64,000 bases of DNA from Streptomyces sp. AC558_RSS880 (GCF_019049255.1 NZ_JAGMUJ010000134.1:64985-128984); one strand, 5' to 3'. Shown: positions 26,265 to 33,167, counted from the stretch's first letter. The notes: generated by a model from the letters alone, not told the origin. Translations and numbers: made by a program.

Positions 26265-26510
26265 ATGACCCGTAAGGAACTGATCTCGCTACTACGCGTA
26301 GCAGAGTCCGCGCTATGGAATCTGACCCCAAACAGCGCTGAGGCAGAGGACGCCCACCAGCGCATTGCCCGTGCCCTGCGCGCTGTCGACTCGACCGAAC
26401 GGTGCCAGCGCTGTGGGAATCCCCTTGTGCAGCCTGGCGTAGGCCGCCCTAGGCGGTATTGCTCGGACAACTGCCGCAAGTACGCGTATGCGGAGAAGCG
26501 GACCGGCTGA
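26265..26510 (+). CDS. Small zinc-knuckle protein (81 aa)
   Basis: A helical N-terminal half precedes a C-terminal CQRCGN ... RRYCSDNCRKYAYAEKR, that is CxxC then CxxxC with a basic tail. Such knuckles are common in small actinophage and element proteins and suggest zinc-dependent nucleic-acid or protein binding. The related gene at 26669 carries the same motif in several copies. Confidence 0.75.
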   Translation: MTRKELISLLRVAESALWNLTPNSAEAEDAHQRIARALRAVDSTERCQRCGNPLVQPGVGRPRRYCSDNCRKYAYAEKRTG

Positions 26511-26539
26511 GGCAGCGAGGGACAGCGCGGAGGGGCAAC

Positions 26540-26640
26540 CTAACTAACTACTCTCTGTTGTTATCCTCAATCAATATCAACTGTTACCAAAAACAAGATT
26601 CCATATAGAAAACCTAAGGGGAAACCAAACATCGGTAACC
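26540..26640. other. AT-rich intergenic segment with GTTACC/GGTAAC inverted repeat
   Basis: About 100 bases of strikingly AT-rich DNA (TAACTAACTACT, CAATCAATATCAAC, CCATATAGAAAACC) in a high-GC chromosome. GTTACC (26583-26588) and GGTAAC (26634-26639) flank its right half. It could be a promoter for the next gene, a regulator site or a replication origin; sequence alone does not decide. Confidence 0.5.
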
Positions 26641-26668
26641 CCTCATCGAGATACAGGACACCCCACCC

Positions 26669-27079
26669 ATGATCGGTTTCAGCGAGTCACCTACTTGTGA
26701 TGAGTGCGGCGAGTGGCTGACTGGCCGCCAGACCCGTTTCTGTTCACCGCAATGCAAGATGCGTGCCCACCGGCGCGAGCATGCCCCTAAGCCAGCGGAG
26801 AAGGTCTGCCGACTGTGCGGCGCTTCGTTCCGTCCGCTGAGAGGTAAGCAAACGTTCTGCGACTACAACGAGCAGGCGTCTCCCTCCTGCTGCGAGCTAC
26901 AGAATGCCCAGTTGGAGCTAGCGCGTGAAATGGAAGATGAGCGCTGGGATTCGACCTGCGCCCGTGAAGGCTGCGACAACTCGACAGGTTGGGGAGGCAC
27001 GGGCCGCCCCCGTCGGTTCTGCTCACCTGCCCACAGGGTTGCCCACTATCGCGCCGAGAAGCGCCGGACGGCCGCCTGA
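26669..27079 (+). CDS. Multi-zinc-knuckle protein (136 aa)
   Basis: Three consecutive cysteine modules are visible: CDECGEWLTGRQTRFCSPQC, CRLCGASFRP ... FCDYNEQASPSCC, and CAREGCDN ... RRFCSPAHRVAHYRAEKRR. Each has the plan CxxC (or CxxxxC) then FCS/FCD and a basic helix. The triple arrangement suggests a nucleic-acid-binding protein built by duplication of the single module in the 26265 gene. ATG 26669 follows the AT-rich segment. Function unknown. Confidence 0.78.
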   Translation: MIGFSESPTCDECGEWLTGRQTRFCSPQCKMRAHRREHAPKPAEKVCRLCGASFRPLRGKQTFCDYNEQASPSCCELQNAQLELAREMEDERWDSTCAREGCDNSTGWGGTGRPRRFCSPAHRVAHYRAEKRRTAA

Positions 27080-27173
27080 GCGCCTTACAGCCTCGCCCTG
27101 GGGCTTCATGCCAGGGCACCCCCAATCGGCCGCCAGACGGCCCTACAGCCATTCTCTGGAAGGAACTTTCGCC

Positions 27174-27488
27174 ATGCGTACTGAGCGACTATCCGAGCGC
27201 GACGCGCGTCTATCCCGACTCGCGAAGCGCAACCCCCAGGCTTACGCCGAATACTGCAATGCGCTGGCTAAGGTGCGGTATCTGCGCGGGGAGGCCGGCG
27301 AGCATGCTTGCGCCCTTTGCGCTGCCCCTGCGGCTGAGTGGCAGCTGACGTTTCTAGATCAGCGTGAGGGGCCGCAATTCTTCCTGTACAGCGATGACGA
27401 ACACGACTACATGCCTTATTGCTCGCCTTGCTCGCTAGACGCTGAGGAGTTGCGCCTTACGGCGCTAGACCGTATCTGGGGCAGGTAA
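27174..27488 (+). CDS. Hypothetical element protein with cysteine pairs (104 aa)
   Basis: Starts at ATG 27174 behind GGAAGGAAC. A basic, arginine-rich N-terminal helix (residues 1-35) leads to CALCAAP and later CSPCSLDAEEL, two CxxC pairs that could hold one zinc. The stop codon lies inside the second copy of the 19-bp repeat. No family recognised; HNH-like or knuckle-type DNA binding is conceivable, but no catalytic residues were identified. Confidence 0.7.
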   Translation: MRTERLSERDARLSRLAKRNPQAYAEYCNALAKVRYLRGEAGEHACALCAAPAAEWQLTFLDQREGPQFFLYSDDEHDYMPYCSPCSLDAEELRLTALDRIWGR

Positions 27489-27500
27489 CCGACTCGCTAG
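27482..27500. repeat. 19-bp direct repeat, copy 2
   Basis: CAGGTAACCGACTCGCTAG, identical to 25822-25840. Here it overlaps the stop codon of the preceding gene. Confidence 0.85.
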
Positions 27501-27553
27501 TAATAGGTAGGTGGATAAGTTCCCGCCCGCTCGCTCAGTAGGACGCCAGCGCA

Positions 27554-27590
27554 CGCCGTAAGGTCGCGCATTCCTGAGCACCCTACGGCG
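27554..27590 (+). ncRNA. Hairpin preceding the long structured segment
   Basis: CGCCGTA (27554-27560) pairs with TACGGCG (27584-27590), continuing with GG/CC after one mismatch. It sits 13 nt before the larger hairpin at 27604 and may belong to the same transcript. Confidence 0.5.
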
Positions 27591-27603
27591 AAAGCCCTTG
27601 ACC

Positions 27604-27687
27604 AAAACCCCTGGTTTGGTTGTTTCCTCACAGACGCGGATTGGCGTCCTAGCTCTGTGAGTTTGAAGCAACCGGCCAGGGGTTTTT
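27604..27687 (+). ncRNA. Long nested hairpin with T-tract (candidate structured RNA)
   Basis: Nested pairings are visible: AAAACCCCTGG (27604-27614) with CCAGGGGTTTT (27676-27686); GGTTG (27618-27622) with CAACC (27669-27673); TTTC with GAAG; and CTCACAGA (27627-27634) with TCTGTGAG (27654-27661). The outer stem ends in TTTTTCTGTTTTT. The structure lies in a 298-nt gap between genes. It could be an attenuator/terminator for the upstream unit or a small RNA of the element. Confidence 0.65.
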
Positions 27688-27707
27688 CTGTTTTTGCCCT
27701 GCGGAAC

Positions 27708-27725
27708 CACATACGAACTTTCGTA
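27708..27725. repeat. Repeated palindrome CACATACGAACTTTCGTA, copy 1
   Basis: It contains TACGAA-CT-TTCGTA, a perfect 6-bp-arm inverted repeat. The same 18 bases recur at 29305-29322. Both copies lie 60-80 bases upstream of a gene start, consistent with an operator or promoter element. Confidence 0.75.
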
Positions 27726-27786
27726 CGTGCCTCGCTGACCGACCCGCCCGTATGGGTCAATCGCTAATCTCTGAAGGAAAACACCT

Positions 27787-28029
27787 ATGCCTACACCTGC
27801 CGCCATGGCTGCGCGCCGGCCCAATTCTGCTCAGACCCGTATGGCGCTGGAATCCGTCGTCACTGCGCTTGCAGAATCGATCGAGGCGGACGACTCAATT
27901 GATCTTGACGCTGTTGTCACGCTGACTCGCCTAGTAGATGCCGTGGCCAAGCTGACGCAGGCGCAGGCCGATTACACAATCGCGCTCAATCAACGGCATG
28001 CGCAGCGCACTGAAACGGTCGCTCAGTGA
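27787..28029 (+). CDS. Small helical protein, first of a coupled four-gene unit (80 aa)
   Basis: ATG 27787 follows GAAGGAAA. The product is a helical, acidic-to-neutral 80-residue protein (DSIDLDAVVTLTRLVDAVAKLTQAQADY) likely to form a coiled coil. Its stop overlaps the next start by four bases (GTGA). No homology recognised. Confidence 0.7.
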   Translation: MPTPAAMAARRPNSAQTRMALESVVTALAESIEADDSIDLDAVVTLTRLVDAVAKLTQAQADYTIALNQRHAQRTETVAQ

Positions 28030-28337
28030 GCGCCAGCGACGCGCAGATAGCCGATGCGCTTGCCTATGTTCTCGAACCTGCGCCGGACCACGAAACGCAC
28101 CTGTTGGATGTGTACGGCGCTGTTCGCAAGCGCCTTGCCAGCGTCTATTTCACAGATGCATCTGTGCGGGACGTAAAGCGCGTTATGCGGGCCGCTGGTG
28201 TCCGGACTCACACTCCCACTACAGCGACCGGATACGGTCCCCAACTGGCTGTAGGCGTGCGCCTGGTGACTGCCTCACGTCCCCCGGTTGATGTGGGAGA
28301 CCTGAACAGCCGTATTCAGAGAGCGCTAAAGCCTTGA
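28026..28337 (+). CDS. Hypothetical element protein (103 aa)
   Basis: GTG 28026 overlaps the previous stop. The sequence DAQIADALAYVLEP ... VYGAVRKRLASVYFTDASVRDVKRVMRAAGV looks like a compact helical, possibly winged-helix, domain. A replication-initiator-like or DNA-binding role is possible but not supported by a recognised motif. Its stop overlaps the following TTG start. Confidence 0.68.
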   Translation: MSASDAQIADALAYVLEPAPDHETHLLDVYGAVRKRLASVYFTDASVRDVKRVMRAAGVRTHTPTTATGYGPQLAVGVRLVTASRPPVDVGDLNSRIQRALKP

Positions 28338-28582
28338 TCTATGCGCTATCGGTCCGGCACCTAGCCATTTACAGCGCCGATTCTGCACCTGCCGTCGGTG
28401 GCCCGTTTGTGTGCCTTCAGTGCTTTGCACGACTGAAGCTCAGGCGTCCTATCCACCAGCGCCCCCATTGGTCGCATGGGATCACTACTGAGTGCCGATT
28501 GCGCCGTGACGCCATTTCAGGCTGGTCCCACGGACGCCGTACCGCTGAGGAAATCATGACTTACGAGGAGAATCACAAGTGA
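28334..28582 (+). CDS. Small CxxC protein (82 aa, TTG start)
   Basis: TTG 28334 overlaps the previous stop (TTGA), which supports this start. A single cluster FVCLQCFARL ... RPHWSH ... TECRLRR provides Cys and His residues in a zinc-finger-like spacing. The C-terminus is acidic. No family recognised. Confidence 0.62.
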   Translation: MIYALSVRHLAIYSADSAPAVGGPFVCLQCFARLKLRRPIHQRPHWSHGITTECRLRRDAISGWSHGRRTAEEIMTYEENHK

Positions 28583-29304
28583 TTGCCGATATCACCGTTA
28601 TCGACTTCCCGCCCGCTGACTCGCTGCCCAGTGATGTGGCCGAGCTAATCGCCCAGCGGGATGCTGCCTATGAAAAGCTGGTCGACTTCGAGGAGGAGTG
28701 GTCCGACGCCCTAGCCGATAACTGGCGCACTCTTGCTGAGGCTAAGGACATTGAGGCTGCTGTCAGCGCTGCCAGGGCCGGTAAGGACGGCCTAAAGGGG
28801 ACCAGCGAGGTAGCCAAGGCACGTGATGCGCGTCCGCGCGTGGTCGGCGTTCACCGCGTACTGACGCAGAACCTACGGGCGGCCGAGAATGCCGCTCAGA
28901 GAGCGTTTCGGCCTATCGCTGACACCCTGGAGCCTGGCGCGCTTGCGAGGCTGCGAGAGAGCGCCCAGGAAGCTGAGGACGCTTACCGCAGGTTCATGGA
29001 CGCGCGGGCCGCTTTCGGCGCTGCTGCTGGCATCGTTCGTTTCGTCCGTGGCTGGCAGAACGGTGACCGGCCGGACTACAACGACACCCCGCAAAATCCG
29101 CTACGGGCCGACAGCATGGCCCCGGAATCCGGCGAGGCAATCGCGGAAATTCGCGAGGTGATCGCCAGCTTTGAAGCGCCTTTCACTGCCGATCCGCTGG
29201 TGACCGTTCGCACGCCCAATGGTCAGACACTCGAATTGCGCCGTTCGCAGGCTAAGGCGCTGGTGGGCAGCGTGAATAACGGCATGACCCTGGTTGACGC
29301 ATAG
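28579..29304 (+). CDS. Helical hypothetical protein, last of the coupled unit (241 aa)
   Basis: GTG 28579 overlaps the previous stop. It is the largest of the four coupled genes. Long amphipathic helices (LIAQRDAAYEKLVDFEEEW, LRESAQEAEDAYRRFMDARA) suggest a coiled coil, and a C-terminal beta-like segment (PLVTVRTPNGQTLELRR) ends the protein. In phages, genes of this shape can be scaffold or tail accessory proteins, but nothing here proves it. Confidence 0.72.
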   Translation: MIADITVIDFPPADSLPSDVAELIAQRDAAYEKLVDFEEEWSDALADNWRTLAEAKDIEAAVSAARAGKDGLKGTSEVAKARDARPRVVGVHRVLTQNLRAAENAAQRAFRPIADTLEPGALARLRESAQEAEDAYRRFMDARAAFGAAAGIVRFVRGWQNGDRPDYNDTPQNPLRADSMAPESGEAIAEIREVIASFEAPFTADPLVTVRTPNGQTLELRRSQAKALVGSVNNGMTLVDA

Positions 29305-29322
29305 CACATACGAACTTTCGTA
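29305..29322. repeat. Repeated palindrome CACATACGAACTTTCGTA, copy 2
   Basis: Identical to 27708-27725. It lies just after the stop of the 241-aa gene and upstream of the gene at 29385. Confidence 0.75.
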
Positions 29323-29384
29323 GGTGGGTGGCTGGCTACCTCGCTGGCCACCCATCTGCGCTGACACACAATGGAGTTACCCAC

Positions 29385-29525
29385 ATGATCGAGTATCCCC
29401 CGCCCGGTATCACGCAGGCCGAATGGCAGGAAATGAGCACCAGCGAGCGCGCTGCCCTGGTCTATGACGGCGAGCCGATGAGCTGGGAATCTGACCCGGA
29501 TGTGCAGGACCTGCGCAGGCCATGA
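29385..29525 (+). CDS. Short acidic protein (46 aa)
   Basis: ATG 29385 to TGA 29525. The peptide ITQAEWQEMSTSERAALVYDG is helical and acidic. Its stop overlaps the next start (ATGA), so the two small genes are translationally coupled. Function unknown. Confidence 0.6.
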   Translation: MIEYPPPGITQAEWQEMSTSERAALVYDGEPMSWESDPDVQDLRRP

Positions 29526-29701
29526 GCGTGCGCCTACGCGTGGCACTTGCTAAACAATTCGTGTTCGCCGGCCGGACGCTCAGCAGTGGTGATGAATTCG
29601 AAGTGCCTGAGGCTACGGCCCTGGTGCTATTGGCCAGCGGATTGGTGTTGCCCGTTGATGGTAATTGGCGTGGCGTAATGCCTGCCCATCACGTTAGGTG
29701 A
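29522..29701 (+). CDS. Small beta protein (59 aa)
   Basis: ATG 29522 overlaps the previous stop. The pattern VALAKQFVFAGRTLSSGDEF ... EATALVLLASGLVLPV resembles the small phage-associated KOW/SH3-like proteins with the plan 'hydrophobic strand - x-G-R-x-L-x-x-G-D - x-V-x-x - A..L...G'. Those are often encoded near head genes, but no head gene is present here. Confidence 0.6.
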   Translation: MSVRLRVALAKQFVFAGRTLSSGDEFEVPEATALVLLASGLVLPVDGNWRGVMPAHHVR

Positions 29702-29729
29702 GCGCCCCTTGTGTCCGTTTCGGGTGATA

Positions 29730-29761
29730 GGGGTGGGGGTGTACCCCTTGGGGGGTGGGGG
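29730..29761 (+). other. G-quadruplex-capable tract
   Basis: Four runs of four or more G (GGGG-T-GGGGG, then GGGGGG-T-GGGGG) within 32 bases. The middle part can instead fold as GGGG-TGTA-CCCC. It lies between small genes of the element. Confidence 0.55.
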
Positions 29762-29786
29762 CTCCAGAACGCGGGGGAGGGCTGTC

Positions 29787-29813
29787 CCAGGTGCGCCCGG
29801 TTGAAGCACCTGG
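29787..29813 (+). other. Hairpin upstream of the 60-aa zinc-finger gene
   Basis: CCAGGTGC (29787-29794) pairs perfectly with GCACCTGG (29806-29813) around an 11-nt loop, ending 33 nt before ATG 29847. It could be a terminator or a translational control element. Confidence 0.5.
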
Positions 29814-29846
29814 TCTACACCACTTACCGACCACAGAGAGTGAACC

Positions 29847-30029
29847 ATGACCGAGTATCTCCACCACTGCCTACGCTGCGACCAGGATAAGCCAGAGTCC
29901 GAATTCGGAATGGACGCCGGCCACAGTACTGGGCTCCAGCGCTGGTGCCGTTCTTGTAAAAGCAGTTACCAGCGCGAGCGCCGCCAACACATGAGAAGCG
30001 AAAGGGAGAATACGCAAGGTGCACACTAG
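29847..30029 (+). CDS. Small zinc-finger protein (60 aa)
   Basis: CLRCDQDKPESEFG ... RWCRSCKSSYQRERRQHMRSERE shows two CxxC pairs and a basic C-terminal helix. This plan matches the short CxxC proteins that accompany or form the N-terminus of phage HNH endonucleases, though no HNH residues are present. It is convergent with the minus-strand membrane protein gene. Confidence 0.7.
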   Translation: MTEYLHHCLRCDQDKPESEFGMDAGHSTGLQRWCRSCKSSYQRERRQHMRSERENTQGAH

Positions 30030-30565
30030 TTAGTACTGCCGTCATCATCAAGGGCCTTTCGTGCTACGGATTCGAACTCATCTAGGAGTTTACCTAGATG
30101 TTCGCATTGATCGATCAGGATCAGTTCCGCCTGATACCCTGGCGTTGAGCCATCCCCTTCGGAGGAGCCCTCCTTAATTTGACCCACCGATATTAGGATC
30201 AAATAGCTGGCGACGCGAATGGAGTTGGCGCATTTGGCTACAGATTGCGGGCCTGCTAGAGCGACATCGGACCAGACTTCTCGCACCTTATTAGCCGCTA
30301 ACTCGACACGTTCGATATCTACATGAAACGAGATCCTCACTCCCGGGTTTTCGGCATGGGGCAGGATTGCAGCACGAAGGTCGTTTGCACGTAAAAGGAA
30401 TTGCTTATAAACCGCGCTGCGCGACTCTAGGCGTTGCCGCCTGTGTTCTGAGCGGGCAGTGATTCGTGCCCCTTCCCGCTGTGCCCAACCTGTCGCCAGT
30501 GCTGCGCCAATCGTCGCCACTGACCCCGCCAGCGCCCCCAGCACTGCGGCTAGCCCTGCATCCAT
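30026..30565 (-). CDS. Membrane-anchored helical protein, candidate cargo gene (179 aa)
   Basis: The N-terminus AAVLGALAGSVATIGAALAT (residues 5-24) is one transmembrane segment. It is followed by a basic stretch (REGARITARSEHRRQRLESR) and a long helical soluble domain. It runs against the neighbouring element genes and its DNA is visibly richer in A/T, with codons such as ATA, TTA and AGA that Streptomyces avoids. Single-helix anchored proteins of this form recur in actinobacterial accessory DNA; an exclusion or defence role is only a guess from the setting. Confidence 0.75.
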   Translation of the reverse strand: MDAGLAAVLGALAGSVATIGAALATGWAQREGARITARSEHRRQRLESRSAVYKQFLLRANDLRAAILPHAENPGVRISFHVDIERVELAANKVREVWSDVALAGPQSVAKCANSIRVASYLILISVGQIKEGSSEGDGSTPGYQAELILIDQCEHLGKLLDEFESVARKALDDDGSTN

Positions 30566-30628
30566 CTCTACCCCCTTGGGTCCCTGCGCACGTTGCTCAG
30601 GGACCCTCTTTCATGCCCAGAGGTCCCC

Positions 30629-30778
30629 TTGTTTACTCGCCCCTCAGTAGTCGACTGCGCCCGTTACGCAGCGCTGGCGCACGGCCAGCCGGTAACTGGT
30701 CGGATGCTGACCGACCACTACGGCGTGAGTCCGCGCACTGGCCGCCGGTACCTGGCCATGGCCGGTGATGTGACGTGA
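30629..30778 (+). CDS. Small helix-turn-helix protein (about 49 aa)
   Basis: The clear part is CARYAALAHGQPVTGRMLTD then HYGVSPRTGRRYLAMAGD, a short HTH. A TTG near 30629 with AGAGG about 5 nt upstream is the probable start; the frame is open further upstream. Its stop overlaps the start of the next gene (GTGA). Candidate excisionase or small regulator. Confidence 0.6.
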   Translation: MFTRPSVVDCARYAALAHGQPVTGRMLTDHYGVSPRTGRRYLAMAGDVT

Positions 30779-31005
30779 CCTACGCGGAGTGGCGCGCATT
30801 CTTCGCCGCTAACCCTGAGGCAGCGTCCGCCCCGTTGTGGACCATGGCCAGCGCAGACCAGCGGAATGCGGCTGTAATAGCGCGTGCGACACGTGCTTAC
30901 CGGGAACACCAGCGGCGCATTTCTGAGGGCGAGACAGAGTGGATAGAACCGCTGTCGTTGTCCCGAGTGACTGAGCCTACAAATCCGTACCTCGATACCG
31001 AATAA
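30775..31005 (+). CDS. Hypothetical element protein (76 aa)
   Basis: GTG 30775 overlaps the stop of the small HTH gene, so the two are coupled. It is a helical protein (YAEWRAFFAANPEAASAPLW, RNAAVIARATRAYREHQRR) with an acidic tail. No family recognised. A terminator follows directly. Confidence 0.65.
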   Translation: MTYAEWRAFFAANPEAASAPLWTMASADQRNAAVIARATRAYREHQRRISEGETEWIEPLSLSRVTEPTNPYLDTE

Positions 31006-31011
31006 TTAAGA

Positions 31012-31047
31012 GCCCTGCGCTAGCTTCCTGGCTGGTGCAGGGCATTT
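31012..31047 (+). terminator. Terminator after the small HTH unit
   Basis: GCCCTGC (31012-31018) pairs with GCAGGGC (31037-31043), followed by ATTTCT. It separates the plus-strand unit from the convergent XRE regulator gene. Confidence 0.65.
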
Positions 31048-31112
31048 CTGCGTTCCGCCGGCTGAGCCTTTCAGGTGCGATGACAGCGAATTTCCGAACA
31101 GGTGTACGGGTG

Positions 31113-32333
31113 CTAACGGGTTGTGTGCTGGTGATCGGCCAACAGTGCTGCGACTTCCGGCACGTCCGCATATTCGCGCAGTCGGCGAAGAATGACGCGC
31201 ACGCGTTCGGCCACTCTTTCTGATGATGCGTCAGCTCCCAAGGAAATGACCCGTTCGGCTACTGCTGCCGACTCTTCAGGCTCGCCACCATCGGCCAGCG
31301 CCACGGCCAGCCAAGAGAGGTACAGGGCTAGTTCCCTGGTGTGTGTGGCGTCATATCCGCTGAGTACTTCCCGGAGCAATGGCACGGCGCGCAGGGGTCG
31401 GTGAATCTCGGTAAAGACTCGCGCCTCCATCACTCGCAGTTCGCCAGCGTCGACCCAATAGAGCCACGCAGGCGACTCCGTTCCCTCGCTGTCTTCGCTG
31501 AGTGCTTGCCCAGCTTCCCCGAGTGCGCGCATGGCTTGTTGCCCGTGCTCGACTCCCCCGAGTTTCGTATGCGCCCAGGCCACCCGATCGAGGTACAGGG
31601 CACGCGCCTTAGGCGGAGCGTCCGGCCCCGCATCATTCAGCGCTGCCTGCGCCAGCGTGACCCCCTCGGCTTCCCGCCCTGTGTTGCTGAATTGGTAGGC
31701 GAGGCTGCCAGCGATATTGCCCGCAAGCGTGTGATCTTCCGCCTGCCTCGCTGCGCTGATTCCTAGCCGGTAGATGCGCTCGGCTTCCTGGTGCTGGCCA
31801 GCGTCCGAAGCGATCCATCCGGCGATTTGGGCCAACTCCCCAATCTGACGCAGGAGTTGACGCCCTACCTCGCTGGTGTGGGTTCCCTCGCGGTACAGCT
31901 TCACGGCTGAGCGGAGTTCCCTGAGCGCAGGGCGGATCAGGTCACCACCGGCTAGGACGTCATCGGCGAGCCGTAGGCCATGCACGCGCTGTTGTAGGTC
32001 ATCCACCTGCCCCATTCCGATACGTCGCCCTGTGCGCCCCTGTAGCAGGCTGAGCGGGTCACCTTCGGGCAGGAAGTCGGCCAGCGTCGGCAAAGGCGGC
32101 TCAGCCGGTTTCAGCGGCTCGCGCAGCGCCTCTACGGGTACGCCCAGGGCGGCAGCGATGAACGGCAACCATTCGCGCGGAGTGCGCTTGCCTGTCTCCC
32201 AGCGGCTGACTTCCTGCCGCCCGACTGGCTCGCCCATGACGCCAGCGGCCTGACAGATCTCCCGTGCTAGCCGGGCCTGCGACCACCCGCGCTGTTCACG
32301 TTCCCGCCGGATGTTGGCCCCGAGTGCGCTCAT
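31113..32333 (-). CDS. XRE-family regulator with TPR-like repeats
   Basis: A 406-residue protein. The N-terminal helix-turn-helix (ANIRREREQRGWSQARLARE ... VGRQEVSRWETGKRTP, residues 5-50) is followed by helical repeats spanning roughly 140-400 (EAERIYRLGISAARQAEDH, ARALYLDRVAWAHTKLG). HTH-TPR proteins of this length are abundant in Streptomyces, many in mobile or developmental loci, and often sense peptides through the TPR part. It points away from the small plus-strand genes on its right and is the best candidate for the element's maintenance regulator. Confidence 0.9.
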   Translation of the reverse strand: MSALGANIRREREQRGWSQARLAREICQAAGVMGEPVGRQEVSRWETGKRTPREWLPFIAAALGVPVEALREPLKPAEPPLPTLADFLPEGDPLSLLQGRTGRRIGMGQVDDLQQRVHGLRLADDVLAGGDLIRPALRELRSAVKLYREGTHTSEVGRQLLRQIGELAQIAGWIASDAGQHQEAERIYRLGISAARQAEDHTLAGNIAGSLAYQFSNTGREAEGVTLAQAALNDAGPDAPPKARALYLDRVAWAHTKLGGVEHGQQAMRALGEAGQALSEDSEGTESPAWLYWVDAGELRVMEARVFTEIHRPLRAVPLLREVLSGYDATHTRELALYLSWLAVALADGGEPEESAAVAERVISLGADASSERVAERVRVILRRLREYADVPEVAALLADHQHTTR

Positions 32334-32430
32334 GTCTTCAATTCTGGCCTACAGCACCGGATTTCTGGCCTACAGCGGGCCGACACGGGGCCGCTAGTCG
32401 TAGATCATCTGCGGGCGGACGCTGGCCCCC

Positions 32431-32631
32431 ATGACGGAGCCGAGGACGTACCCGAGTGAGCCAGTCGAACTACCGTTGGGAAACGTCGAGTTGGAGCCCG
32501 TGCCCGTTGATGGCTGCGCCGGTTGCGCCGAACTGGCGAACGTTCGGGAGCGTGCGCGGGTGGTCGGAGATCTGGCCACGATCACGGACGCCAATGTGCT
32601 GCTGCGCAGGCACCCTCAGGGCCACGGGTGA
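32431..32631 (+). CDS. Small hypothetical protein with a CxxC (66 aa)
   Basis: An acidic N-terminus (PVELPLGNVELEPVPVDG) leads to CAGCAELANVRERARVVGDL and a helical tail. The stop overlaps the next GTG by four bases. It is divergent from the XRE regulator. This pattern, a small acidic CxxC protein coupled to a cysteine-rich partner, recurs beside XRE regulators in Streptomyces genomes; function unknown. Confidence 0.68.
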   Translation: MTEPRTYPSEPVELPLGNVELEPVPVDGCAGCAELANVRERARVVGDLATITDANVLLRRHPQGHG

Positions 32632-32849
32632 CAACGGCCTATCACCCCAAACCGCGCGCCGGACGGACCGGAGGAGAGGAACCCTGGTCACTTTGGAAAT
32701 GGGGTGACCTTTGCGGCTGCTGCGCTGGCCAGCGTGTCATTTGGTGTGACGGCTGCTGCGGGTTCGCCGGCTGCGCGCTGTGCGGTTGGACCTACAAGCG
32801 TCCGTGTCCGCTGTGTGTCGGGGGAAATGCGGAACCTATCCGCTGGTGA
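32628..32849 (+). CDS. Cysteine-rich zinc-binding protein (73 aa)
   Basis: GTG 32628 is coupled to the preceding gene. Ten cysteines are packed in CGCCAGQRVIWCDGCCGFAG, CALCGW and CPLCVGG, enough for two zinc sites. The fold looks rubredoxin/DnaJ-zinc-like in spacing. Function unknown. Confidence 0.7.
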   Translation: MTTAYHPKPRAGRTGGEEPWSLWKWGDLCGCCAGQRVIWCDGCCGFAGCALCGWTYKRPCPLCVGGNAEPIRW

Positions 32850-32852
32850 GTA

Positions 32853-32893
32853 CCCCGTAGCGCCCCTGGAAACGTCCGGGAGTCGCTACGGGG
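32853..32893. terminator. Bidirectional terminator
   Basis: CCCCGTAGCG (32853-32862) pairs perfectly with CGCTACGGGG (32884-32893). It lies between convergent genes ending at 32849 (+) and 32904 (-). Confidence 0.82.
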
Positions 32894-32903
32894 CGTGTGG
32901 TGC

Positions 32904-33167
32904 TCAGCGCTGGCCTAGAACGGAGCGCAACGCGTCTTCGAGTGCCCTTGCAGCCGGATTGTTGAGCCGCTCCCCGCGAAGCTCTGCCACTTCGGCCACG
33001 TCTTTTACGGCACCCGCCAACTTCTCCACCAGACGGCAGAGATCAGCGCGTGAGGCTTCCGGGCGCTGCGCCATGGTCAGAGCGTAGGCGGCATCATTCC
33101 GCGCCGTGCTGATGATGTGGGCTTCCGTCTGGTCTGTAATGCGCTGGTGCTCGGTAAGCTCAGGCAC
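32904..33167 (-). CDS. Helical hypothetical element protein (87 aa)
   Basis: GTG 33167 has GGGAG 5 nt upstream; an upstream TTG at 33179 is less likely. The protein is almost wholly helical (HIISTARNDAAYALTMAQRP, CRLVEKLAGAVKDVAEVAEL). No family recognised. It is the last gene before attR. Confidence 0.68.
   Translation of the reverse strand: MPELTEHQRITDQTEAHIISTARNDAAYALTMAQRPEASRADLCRLVEKLAGAVKDVAEVAELRGERLNNPAARALEDALRSVLGQR

Noticed and set aside
27604..27687. tRNA or riboswitch identity for the nested hairpin
   Set aside because: It forms one long stem rather than a cloverleaf, has no CCA-type acceptor end or T-loop, and no known ligand-binding motif was seen.
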